From NCBI GenBank assembly GCA_046048875.1, contig JBJOFG010000014.1, positions 434,001-498,000 on the forward strand: a stretch of DNA of 64,000 bases. Direction: 5' to 3'. This DNA is from CAIZGX01 sp046048875 (GTDB lineage: Bacteria > Bacteroidota > Bacteroidia > Flavobacteriales_D > Sanyastnellaceae). This document shows positions 51,170 to 59,234 of this stretch, piece by piece (within the stretch, counting starts at the first letter, position 1; each line of letters starts with the position of its first letter). The notes under the pieces are model-generated. The model saw only the letters and a program-made list of their open reading frames with translations, had not been told where the DNA came from and searched no databases. The position numbers were made by a program, and so were the translations under genes.

Positions 51170-52027
51170 ATGGAACAACAAGAACAGCGAATTCCCAAGC
51201 CGAAATGGCTTAAAGTGAAACTTCCAACAGGTGAAAACTATAGAAAAGTAAGGTCGCTTGTTGATGAACATAAACTTCACACAATTTGTGAAAGCGGTAA
51301 TTGTCCAAACATGGGCGAATGTTGGGGTGAAGGGACGGCAACCTTTATGATTCTCGGAAATATTTGTACGCGTTCCTGCGGGTTTTGTGCTGTTGCTACA
51401 GGAAAGCCATTGGAAGCAGATCCCTTTGAACCTGCCCGCGTTGCCAATTCCGTGAAGTTGATGGGGGTGAAGCACGCGGTAATTACCTCTGTAGATCGCG
51501 ATGACCTCTCAGACGGTGGATCCGATATTTGGGTGAAGACGGTTGAATTGGTTCGAGCAAAATCTCCTGGGACGACCATGGAAACGTTAATTCCTGATTT
51601 TGCGGGTAACTGGGATAATCTTCAAAGAATAATAGACGTGGCTCCTGATATTGTTTCTCACAACCTCGAAACGGTTCGCAGATTAACGAAGCAAGTAAGA
51701 ATTCAAGCTAAATACGATCGATCGTTGGAAGTGCTGTTCAGACTGAAAAAGGGCGGTATGCGAACCAAGAGTGGTGTGATGCTAGGTTTGGGGGAGACTA
51801 GAGATGAGGTTCTCGAGACTATGGATGATTTGCGGTCGGTTCAAGTAGATATCCTTACTTTAGGTCAATACCTTCAACCTACGCGGAAACACCTGCCAGT
51901 GCAGGAATTTGTAACCCCAGAACAATTTAAAGAATACGAAGAGATTGGACTAAAGATGGGTTTTCGTTTCGTGGAAAGTGGACCTTTGGTTCGCTCATCT
52001 TACCATGCTGAAAAACATCTCTTTTAG
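51170..52027 (+). CDS. lipA: Lipoyl synthase
   Basis: 285 residues. Radical SAM enzyme that inserts two sulfurs into octanoyl groups on lipoyl-dependent proteins. Auxiliary cluster motif CESGNCPNMGEC (C-x4-C-x5-C) and radical SAM motif CTRSCGFC (C-x3-C-x2-C) are both complete; the C-terminal PLVRSSYHAE supplies the serine ligand region. Length normal. Cytoplasmic. Confidence 0.97.
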   Translation: MEQQEQRIPKPKWLKVKLPTGENYRKVRSLVDEHKLHTICESGNCPNMGECWGEGTATFMILGNICTRSCGFCAVATGKPLEADPFEPARVANSVKLMGVKHAVITSVDRDDLSDGGSDIWVKTVELVRAKSPGTTMETLIPDFAGNWDNLQRIIDVAPDIVSHNLETVRRLTKQVRIQAKYDRSLEVLFRLKKGGMRTKSGVMLGLGETRDEVLETMDDLRSVQVDILTLGQYLQPTRKHLPVQEFVTPEQFKEYEEIGLKMGFRFVESGPLVRSSYHAEKHLF

Positions 52028-52079
52028 AAAAATTTCGTTTGGAAGGAAAAAAAAGCAAATAAAAAGCAGTCAATCGTTT

Positions 52080-52107
52080 TTTGATAAGACATTTCTCAAT
52101 TATCTTG
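52080..52107 (+). promoter_or_regulatory. Candidate promoter of the second BNR-repeat protein gene
   Basis: TTTG at 52080-52083 and TATCTTG at 52101-52107, separated by 17 bases, 32 bases before the ATG. The -7 box lacks one T relative to TAnnTTTG, as does the one before the collagen-like lipoprotein gene. Confidence 0.35.
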
Positions 52108-52139
52108 CGCCGAATTCAAATTAGCTTAACCTAGCATTT

Positions 52140-55100
52140 ATGAAAGTGAAAAACCTACTATTATCCTCTGGATTTATTGTTGCAGCAGCAGCTACGTTTA
52201 TGTTGGTAGACTCCAACAGTGAGCGTGCATCCTTTGCGCCTCGTAATGTTCAGGCTGAAGGGTACAACGAATCAGTGGACATTTTAAAGAAACTTCGTGG
52301 AAACCTTGTAACAGGTAACTTCGAAATAAGTGATGTTGTTGAAATGACAGCGGCCGTGAACGACATCGATCGTTTACAGGGTAATCGTGAATTAAATATG
52401 AGTTGGTGGGAAATGGGTCCGGATAATATCGGTGGACGTACCCGTGCTGTTTTGGCATATACCAACGACGTTATTTTCGCGGGATCTGTGACTGGAGGAT
52501 TATACAAATCAACCAACGGAGGAAACAACTGGTCACGAATCGAGTCTTTGGATTCTTTCGGTAAGGTTATGTCAATCAGTTCAATTGATGCAACTGAAGA
52601 CGGAACCATCTACATTGGAACAGGAAGTCAATTTGAATCAGGTTTCGACGGAAGCGGATCTAGCGGATCAATCGGATGCGGTATGTATCGCTCTACAGAC
52701 CAAGGCGCTTCGTGGGAATTGGTTCCTGGAACCGAACCGACTGAATTTGCTTCTGGCGACAATTGGGCTTACATAAATGATATTTCAGCAGATGCTAACG
52801 TGCCAGGAAGAATCTGGATTGCAGGTGCTGACGGAGTTGGATATTGGGAGCCAGGAATGACCGCGCCGAATATGAGCGTTGCGGGTATTCCAAATACAGG
52901 TGGACATGACATCGAATGGTCTGCTGATGGTACTGTTTGTTATGTTGGTGTTTCAAACGGACGTATCTATCGCTCGTTAGACGGAGGAAATAATTTCTCT
53001 CAAGTGGGTGCTTCTTCAGGAATGACCAACAAACAAAGAACACGTATCGCTATTTCTCGCGACGATTCAAATGTTGCCTATGTGTTGTACGCGCAAGGCG
53101 GAACAATGGGAGGCGTATTCTATACCTCAGATAAAGGAGATTCATGGTCGGTGAAATGGCCAACAGGTATTGACAACGTTTACTCGGTATTTGGGGATAA
53201 CGGACAAGCATATTATGACTTAGCCTTAGCTGTAAAGCCTGGAGATCCTGGTGTATGCTGGGTTGGTGGTGTAACCCTTTGGAAAGCCGGAGCAAATACA
53301 CAACCTGAACAAATAGCGGCCAATTTTGACTTTGGAAGTTCACAGTACTATGTGCACAGTGATATTCACACCTTCGAAATTGCACCAAACGGTGATTGGT
53401 ATATTGGATGTGACGGTGGAATGTTCAAATCTATTGATGGCGGAAATACATTCATGTCAATCAACAGAGGGTATAACGTTACCCAGTTCTATGGAATTGC
53501 TCACGGTGGCGGTTACGCTGCTATGGGAGGTACACAAGATAACGGGACAATCTTAATCCCAGGAATGGAGAACGAGAATTTCAATACGATTTCTTGGCAG
53601 CAAGGCGTATCCGTTGGAGGTGGTGATGGTTTCGATTGCGAAATATCAAACGTTACAGTTCCAGGGGTAAATGTCGCATTCTCTTCGGTATATTACGGTG
53701 CAATTAGCCGCTTCAACGCCCAAGGGTCAGGCGGTGAGTTTTATGACGACGAAGTACTCACAGCTATCGGAGATGACGGAGAAGCTGGATCTTTCTACAC
53801 TACTCTTCGACTGTTTGAAAACACAAACGACGAAAATTCTCAACAGTATGTATGGTTGGTGAATAACCGTGATTACGATTTATTCAGCTCGGTAAATGGT
53901 ACAGATACCACTTGGTTGGATACAACTTTGTACACACAGAATATGACATTGCCATTCCCTTACAGATTCCCTGTAGGAGATACGCTTCATTTCTGGGATG
54001 TATTGAATCGTCCAGCAGTTTACTCGACTACACCGTTGACGGAAGATCCAAACTATCCATGGCTAGAGCCACAGGCTTTAACATCCACAGTAGATTCTAC
54101 AATCTGCGATACTACAATTGTTGGATATAACGAGGTTATTGATCAAATTACAGAGCAAACAGTAACAATTTATTGGTCAGACACCATTATTAATCCGGTT
54201 ACAGGAGCAGAGATTATTGTAAACGATAGTTCTGTAGTAGTAGTAGGTGTGGACACCACGTACATGACTGTTCCAGTTTTAGACATTCAATGTACAACAA
54301 CAACCTGGTACTATTACGAGGCAGACCAATTGGAGAATGTGCGCGAGCGTTGGCAGGTTCAAGACAAGTTTACTTCAATCTTCGTTACTGGTTTCTTCGG
54401 CACAGAAGGATTATGGATGACTCGTCAAGCATTGAACTTCAATACTTCTCCTGATTGGTGGAAAATTGGAAATGCCCCTGGTTCAGGTGTGAAAGCATAC
54501 GAATTCTCGAAAGATGGAAACACACTTTACTACAGTAGCTGGAGTGGAACACTCTACAGAGTGACTGGTTTCAATCAAGTGTGGAGTGCCGATGATATTT
54601 CTAACTTGACAACGACAACGTTGATAACAAACGCAGGTGGAACCATCACAAGTATCGCTTGCGATCCAAACAATCCTGATCACGTTATTTTCACAGTAGG
54701 TGGTTACGGCAGCGTTGGCAGTGGTAAGGTAAGAGAGTCATTCAATGCTACTTCCGCTTCACCGACATTCTCGAATATTTGGCTGAACACTTCTCCACTG
54801 AATAAGATGCCAATCTTCTCTTGTGTAATTGATGTAAATGATCCATCTGGAAACACTATCGTAATTGGAACTGAATATGGAATTTGGGCAACCAACGACG
54901 GTGGTTCTACTTGGACGCACAGCACAGGTGTTGCAACGAGCATTCCTGCAGAGCCAATGGCTGGTGCAAGTGTTGGATCGTTGGCATATGTTCCTGTATT
55001 TGACCTTCGTCAGCAACAAGTTGGTCAACGTCCATACATGAATCCAGAGAACTACGGAGTTATCTACGCAGGTACTCACGGACGTGGTATCTTCCGTAGC

Positions 55101-55415
55101 GATGATTTCTTCTCTGTAAACGTAGCCGAAAATAACGGTGGAGGTCTTGATAACAGCGATGTAAGTTTGTCTGTATATCCAAACCCGACAACCAACACGG
55201 CCTTTGTTAACTTGAATGTAACTGCAACTGTTAATCAGGCTTATGTTCAGGTATACAACGTAAACGGGCAGTTGGTGAAAAACTTAAACGTAGGTCAGTT
55301 GACGCCAGGATCACACCGTATTGATTTAGGTGTTGAGTCTTTTGCCACAGGAACTTATGTTGTGAAGACATTTGCTGGCGATGCAAGCGGCACCGCTAAA
55401 TTCATCAAGCAATAA
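52140..55415 (+). CDS. Secreted BNR/sortilin-like repeat protein with T9SS type A sorting domain
   Basis: 1091 residues. N-terminal signal or anchor LLLSSGFIVAAAATFMLV. Residues ~90-480 are a sortilin-like propeller with Asp-box motifs (STNGGNNW, STDQGASW, SLDGGNNF, TSDKGDSW, SIDGGNTF). A Thr/Asp-rich stretch at ~590-720 (DTTIVGYNEVIDQI, DTTYMTVPVLDI) separates it from a second propeller part (ATNDGGSTWTHS). The sorting domain is at ~1015-1091 (VSLSVYPNPTTNTAFVNL, GTYVVKTFAG, KFIKQ). Related to the protein at 2071-6117 but without its LamG-like module. Probably a cell-surface or released protein; activity unknown. Strong terminator follows. Confidence 0.9.
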   Translation: MKVKNLLLSSGFIVAAAATFMLVDSNSERASFAPRNVQAEGYNESVDILKKLRGNLVTGNFEISDVVEMTAAVNDIDRLQGNRELNMSWWEMGPDNIGGRTRAVLAYTNDVIFAGSVTGGLYKSTNGGNNWSRIESLDSFGKVMSISSIDATEDGTIYIGTGSQFESGFDGSGSSGSIGCGMYRSTDQGASWELVPGTEPTEFASGDNWAYINDISADANVPGRIWIAGADGVGYWEPGMTAPNMSVAGIPNTGGHDIEWSADGTVCYVGVSNGRIYRSLDGGNNFSQVGASSGMTNKQRTRIAISRDDSNVAYVLYAQGGTMGGVFYTSDKGDSWSVKWPTGIDNVYSVFGDNGQAYYDLALAVKPGDPGVCWVGGVTLWKAGANTQPEQIAANFDFGSSQYYVHSDIHTFEIAPNGDWYIGCDGGMFKSIDGGNTFMSINRGYNVTQFYGIAHGGGYAAMGGTQDNGTILIPGMENENFNTISWQQGVSVGGGDGFDCEISNVTVPGVNVAFSSVYYGAISRFNAQGSGGEFYDDEVLTAIGDDGEAGSFYTTLRLFENTNDENSQQYVWLVNNRDYDLFSSVNGTDTTWLDTTLYTQNMTLPFPYRFPVGDTLHFWDVLNRPAVYSTTPLTEDPNYPWLEPQALTSTVDSTICDTTIVGYNEVIDQITEQTVTIYWSDTIINPVTGAEIIVNDSSVVVVGVDTTYMTVPVLDIQCTTTTWYYYEADQLENVRERWQVQDKFTSIFVTGFFGTEGLWMTRQALNFNTSPDWWKIGNAPGSGVKAYEFSKDGNTLYYSSWSGTLYRVTGFNQVWSADDISNLTTTTLITNAGGTITSIACDPNNPDHVIFTVGGYGSVGSGKVRESFNATSASPTFSNIWLNTSPLNKMPIFSCVIDVNDPSGNTIVIGTEYGIWATNDGGSTWTHSTGVATSIPAEPMAGASVGSLAYVPVFDLRQQQVGQRPYMNPENYGVIYAGTHGRGIFRSDDFFSVNVAENNGGGLDNSDVSLSVYPNPTTNTAFVNLNVTATVNQAYVQVYNVNGQLVKNLNVGQLTPGSHRIDLGVESFATGTYVVKTFAGDASGTAKFIKQ

Positions 55416-55432
55416 TTGAATTCAATCGATAG

Positions 55433-55462
55433 AAAAGAGGCCCGAAAGGGCCTCTTTTTTTT
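55433..55462 (+). terminator. Rho-independent terminator after the BNR protein gene
   Basis: Stem AAAAGAGGCCC, loop GAAA, stem GGGCCTCTTTT, then more T. Confidence 0.92.
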
Positions 55463-55517
55463 GAATGGAAATTCTATAGAATGACTTACTTTCGTTAGAA
55501 GCAATAGAGTTAAGGAA

Positions 55518-56510
55518 ATGAGCAAGTACAGAGCAGCAATTAACGGATTTGGACGGATAGGAAGAACCATACTCAAGGAAGCTATGCGCAGAAACGAAAT
55601 TGAGATCGTTGCCGTTCATGACTTAGCCGATATGCGAACCCTTTTGCATTTGCTTAAGTACGATTCAACACAAGGGGTTTTCGAAATGCCTATTGAAATC
55701 GTAAATGAACACACGGCTTGTATTGGCGGGAAGAATATTCAATTCCTTCAAAACATTACTTCTTTTCCTTGGGGTGAAATGGATGTGGACCTGGTGTTTG
55801 AATGCACAGGTACCATGAAGACAGAAGCACAGTGCGAATCACATATTTCTGCAGGTTCAAAGCGCGTGTTGTTATCAGCCCCATCGGAAGATCAGATGCC
55901 CATGTGGATCGTTGGAGTAAATGACGTGCATGTTGATTTGGATCGGAAAATTATTTCATGTGCTTCCTGCACGACAAACAATGCGGCTCCGATGATTCAG
56001 ATTATCGACGGTGCGTTTGGTGTAGAGAGTTGCTATATCTCTACTGTTCACTCATACACTGGCGATCAAAAATTGCACGATGCGCCGCACAAAGATTTGA
56101 GAAGGGCACGCGCCGCTGTAGAATCAATTGTGCCTACCACTACGGGCGCAGCGAGAGCGCTTACGAAGGTGTTTCCTCATTTGAGCGAGCGTTTGGGCGG
56201 ATGCGGAATTCGCGTGCCCGTGCCCAATGGATCGCTTTCAGATTTAACATTCATGGTTCGGAGCAAAACCAACGCCCAAGAGGTTAATAAACTGTTTGAG
56301 TTGTGGGCAAATACACAAGAGCATATTTTAGAGGTTTCACATGAGCCGCTAGTTTCAAAAGATATTGTAGGAAATAAGCACAGTTGTATCATAGATGCTG
56401 AATTAACTTCCGTTATTGGATACATGATTAAAGTAGTTGGATGGTACGATAATGAAATGGGATATAGCAACAGACTTTTGGATGCAGCAGAAAAATTAAG
56501 CAAGCATTAA
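55518..56510 (+). CDS. Glyceraldehyde-3-phosphate dehydrogenase family protein
   Basis: 330 residues. NAD-binding N-terminus AINGFGRIGRTIL, catalytic Cys151 in SCASCTTNNAAP and His178 in ISTVHSYTGDQ; C-terminal GWYDNEMGYSNRL. In usual GAPDH the active-site strip reads SNASCTTNCLAP; here the Asn two before Ala is Cys and the later Cys is Asn, so the local pattern differs although Cys and His are kept. Substrate motif NGSLSDLT is normal. Could be GAPDH or a paralogue of different specificity. A TACTTTCG element at 55487-55494 lies 23 bases before the ATG. It heads a four-gene run. Confidence 0.88.
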   Translation: MSKYRAAINGFGRIGRTILKEAMRRNEIEIVAVHDLADMRTLLHLLKYDSTQGVFEMPIEIVNEHTACIGGKNIQFLQNITSFPWGEMDVDLVFECTGTMKTEAQCESHISAGSKRVLLSAPSEDQMPMWIVGVNDVHVDLDRKIISCASCTTNNAAPMIQIIDGAFGVESCYISTVHSYTGDQKLHDAPHKDLRRARAAVESIVPTTTGAARALTKVFPHLSERLGGCGIRVPVPNGSLSDLTFMVRSKTNAQEVNKLFELWANTQEHILEVSHEPLVSKDIVGNKHSCIIDAELTSVIGYMIKVVGWYDNEMGYSNRLLDAAEKLSKH

Positions 56511-56948
56511 ATGGAATTTTATCAATTCTTTTTATACGGACTTTTGGCTGTGGTGAAATTTATCATTACACCTTTTACTATATACGCCACAGGTAAGGAG
56601 TCTATTCAATTTGGTGAGGTAGTGCTAACAACTGGAACCGGCGCTGCATTTGGTGTTCTTCTTTTCTATTACGGCGGAACCTATCTCTTCAAGTGGATGG
56701 GACATATGAAATCGAAAAAGAAAAAGCCCGTATTTACCAAAGGAAGAAGAAGAATCGTATTCATTAAAAATAAATTTGGATTGATTGGTTTTATTGCCAT
56801 TTCGGTCGTTATATCTGTTCCAATTACTTCTCTTCTTGCAGCGAAATTTTTTAAGCACAATCGGTTCACGCCGCTCTGGTTAATATGCGGATTCATGATT
56901 TGGTCGTTTATTCTTTCTTCCGCGGCCTATTACATCAAATGGTTTTAA
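56511..56948 (+). CDS. Hypothetical small membrane protein
   Basis: 145 residues starting immediately after the GAPDH stop. About four hydrophobic segments (FLYGLLAVVKFIITPFTIY, AFGVLLFYYGGTYLF, FIAISVVISVPITSLLAA, WLICGFMIWSFILSSAAYYI) with a basic loop KSKKKKPVFTKGRRR between the second and third. No recognised family. Cotranscription with GAPDH and the HAD hydrolase is near certain. Confidence 0.7.
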   Translation: MEFYQFFLYGLLAVVKFIITPFTIYATGKESIQFGEVVLTTGTGAAFGVLLFYYGGTYLFKWMGHMKSKKKKPVFTKGRRRIVFIKNKFGLIGFIAISVVISVPITSLLAAKFFKHNRFTPLWLICGFMIWSFILSSAAYYIKWF

Positions 56949-57680
56949 ATGAAAAAGTATAAGGCTATCCTGTGGGATCTTGACGGCACACTTTGGGATC
57001 TGAATAAAAACACCACAATTGCGCTGACTCAATTGTTTGAACGATTCGAGAGAAGTAATTTTCAGAATACGACGTTAGAGAATTTCTTGAATTGTTACCC
57101 GAAGCACAATGAACGGGTATGGGCGCTTTACAGAGAGGGGAAGATTGCAAAAGAAGAACTTAGAAACAAGCGATTCATTGACTTGTTTGAAGAAGTAAAT
57201 GCGAAATACGATTTGAATTTTGTTGATTTGTTTGCGACGGAGTTTTTGGCGATCTGTCCTCGCTTGCCGCATCTGATTGAAGGTGCTTTGGAAATATTAG
57301 AGAAGACCAAGAGCCAATATACCCATGTTATTTTGACGAATGGCTTCATAGAAGTACAAGGCTTCAAAATGGCGGCCTCAAAGATTGAGCATTATTTCAG
57401 TACTGTAGTTTACAGCGAAGAAGCGGGAGTGCGTAAGCCACATGCTGCGATTTTTGAATTAGCCTTACAGAGAGCTAATTGCTCAGCTGAAGAGGCACTC
57501 ATGATTGGTGACGATTGGGATGCCGATATACTCGGTGCGCGCAATGCCAGAATAGACCAAGTGTTTTACACCGGAACAGAGAAGCGCTTGGCTGAATTGC
57601 AGGATGGGAAAACAATTCGTCACAACTATGTTCCTACCTTTACGATTGATACATTGAGTGAATTGAAAAATATAATTTGA
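56949..57680 (+). CDS. HAD-family hydrolase, YjjG-like (noncanonical pyrimidine nucleotidase)
   Basis: 243 residues. HAD motif I AILWDLDGTLWDL, motif II VILTNGF (Thr), motif III with the lysine in EEAGVRKPHAAIFE and motif IV MIGDDWDADILGARN. The order and length match the YjjG subgroup, which dephosphorylates pyrimidine nucleoside monophosphates; phosphoglycolate-type activity cannot be ruled out. Starts one base after the preceding stop. Confidence 0.87.
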   Translation: MKKYKAILWDLDGTLWDLNKNTTIALTQLFERFERSNFQNTTLENFLNCYPKHNERVWALYREGKIAKEELRNKRFIDLFEEVNAKYDLNFVDLFATEFLAICPRLPHLIEGALEILEKTKSQYTHVILTNGFIEVQGFKMAASKIEHYFSTVVYSEEAGVRKPHAAIFELALQRANCSAEEALMIGDDWDADILGARNARIDQVFYTGTEKRLAELQDGKTIRHNYVPTFTIDTLSELKNII

Positions 57681-57681
57681 A

Positions 57682-57999
57682 ATGGAAAACAATAACGAAA
57701 CACCACAACCAATTAGCATTGAATTAACCGAAAATATTGCTGAGGGTACTTATTCCAACTTGGCGGTTATTACCCATAGTACTTCTGAGTTTGTCTTAGA
57801 TTTTATTCGCGTTATGCCGAATGTCCCAAAAGCAAAGGTGCAGTCAAGAATTATTATGACTCCTCAGCATGCGAAGCGGTTGATGAAAGCTTTGCAGGAG
57901 AACATCTCAAAGTTTGAAGCGCAGAACGGAGTGATTAAAGAGGGGGCAACCGATGTTCAATTCCCTATGACGTTCGGCGGACCTCAAGGCCAAGCTTAA
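57682..57999 (+). CDS. DUF3467 family protein
   Basis: 105 residues. The pattern IELTENIAEGTYSNLAVI, EFVLDFIRVMPNVPKAKVQSRI and TPQHAKRLMKAL is typical of DUF3467, small bacterial proteins of unknown function that often lie beside genes for RNA polymerase or central metabolism. Starts one base after the HAD stop; its end overlaps the convergent dihydroorotase-like gene by four bases. Confidence 0.87.
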   Translation: MENNNETPQPISIELTENIAEGTYSNLAVITHSTSEFVLDFIRVMPNVPKAKVQSRIIMTPQHAKRLMKALQENISKFEAQNGVIKEGATDVQFPMTFGGPQGQA

Positions 58000-59234
58000 A
58001 TAAATAGCGGAATTACAGCTCCGTTCAGCTCAGCATTGAGGAAGGGAGTGTTTTTTCCTCGAGACAACCAAGTCTTGGTCTCAACGTTTGTTTTTCCTTT
58101 GGTTGAAATAAGCACCAGTCTTGCAGGCTCTCCAACCTCCATTTGAATGGGAGGGATGTTTGCAGAAAATTCTGCGCCTATTGTAAATTTTTCAAGCAAT
58201 GTTTCCAACTGGATTTCTTTTCCTGCAGCTGTATATATTGTTTGGAAAGCAATTTCAATTCCGCTTATTCCGAATTGCGCATATTCAAATTCGAGTTCTT
58301 TGTTCTCAATGACGTGCGGTGTGTGTTGACTTTCAATTGCATCAATCGTTCCGTCTATTAATCCGTTGATTAAAGCTTTGCGGTCAGCACTTTCGCGGAA
58401 AGGAGGCCATACTTTTTTATTACTGTCGTAGGCAATCATGTCTTCGTGGGTGAATGACAGTTGATGCGCAGCTATGGAACAAGTGACTTTAAGACCTTCT
58501 TTTTTTGCCTTGCGAATCATCTCTAATCCTTTGGCTGTTGAAAGGCTGTAAAAGTGAAGGCTACCTCCTGTATACTTTAGTAAAGCGAGGTCTCGCTGAA
58601 TACGCAGCGTCTCGCTTAATTCACTCGCTCCTTTCAATCCCATCTTTACGCTTGTTTTACCTTCGTGCATATGAGCTTTCGGATGAACCGAATAATCATT
58701 CGGTGCGACGAAGATGCGCGTGTTTGTTTGCTTCGAGTATTCAAGAGCGCGCATCATCAACTCTGTTGAGAGGGTGTGCTCGTCTTCTGTAAATCCAACG
58801 GCACCTGCTTGTTGTAGTTCTGCGAAATCGGTGAGTTGCTTTCCATTCATTTCTTTCGAAATGGAACCCAATGGTAATATCTCAAATTGAGCGGTGTTGT
58901 TTTTAGTTAGGAATTTTACTGCGCCCTGATTGTCTGTCACAGGAGAGAGCGATGGCATGAGGCATACACGAGCGAATCCGCCCTTCTTGGCTGCAGAAAT
59001 ACCTGATTGTAGCGTTTCGTTCTGCTCGAAACCGGGTTCTCCAAAATTCGCGCGAAGGTCTGTAAAGGCAACTGACAACACCTGATCTTTTCCAGCAATA
59101 ACTTTCGATTTTCCTAGGGGTAGATTTTTGCCAATGGCTGAAATCACTCCATTGGTTAATTCAACATCCATTACCTTCAAATGGTGCTTTGAAAGAGGAG
59201 CGAAGAGTTTGGCGTTTTGAATCAGTGTTTTCAT
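57996..59234 (-). CDS. Dihydroorotase-like protein lacking catalytic metal ligands (PyrC' type)
   Basis: About 412 residues from the ATG at 59234, which overlaps the upstream stop by ATGA; a start at 59249 is possible. The fold is clearly that of dihydroorotase, but the first metal motif, normally D-x-H-x-H-x-R-E-P-G, reads DLRANFGEPG, so both His ligands are missing, and the late D-H-A-P-H motif reads ESQHTPH, with Gln in place of the catalytic Asp. HQLSFTHEDM is partly kept. Such inactive homologues in other bacteria act as structural partners of aspartate transcarbamoylase. The usual role, with an active PyrC elsewhere, is assumed here. Confidence 0.8.
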   Translation of the reverse strand: MKTLIQNAKLFAPLSKHHLKVMDVELTNGVISAIGKNLPLGKSKVIAGKDQVLSVAFTDLRANFGEPGFEQNETLQSGISAAKKGGFARVCLMPSLSPVTDNQGAVKFLTKNNTAQFEILPLGSISKEMNGKQLTDFAELQQAGAVGFTEDEHTLSTELMMRALEYSKQTNTRIFVAPNDYSVHPKAHMHEGKTSVKMGLKGASELSETLRIQRDLALLKYTGGSLHFYSLSTAKGLEMIRKAKKEGLKVTCSIAAHQLSFTHEDMIAYDSNKKVWPPFRESADRKALINGLIDGTIDAIESQHTPHVIENKELEFEYAQFGISGIEIAFQTIYTAAGKEIQLETLLEKFTIGAEFSANIPPIQMEVGEPARLVLISTKGKTNVETKTWLSRGKNTPFLNAELNGAVIPLFI

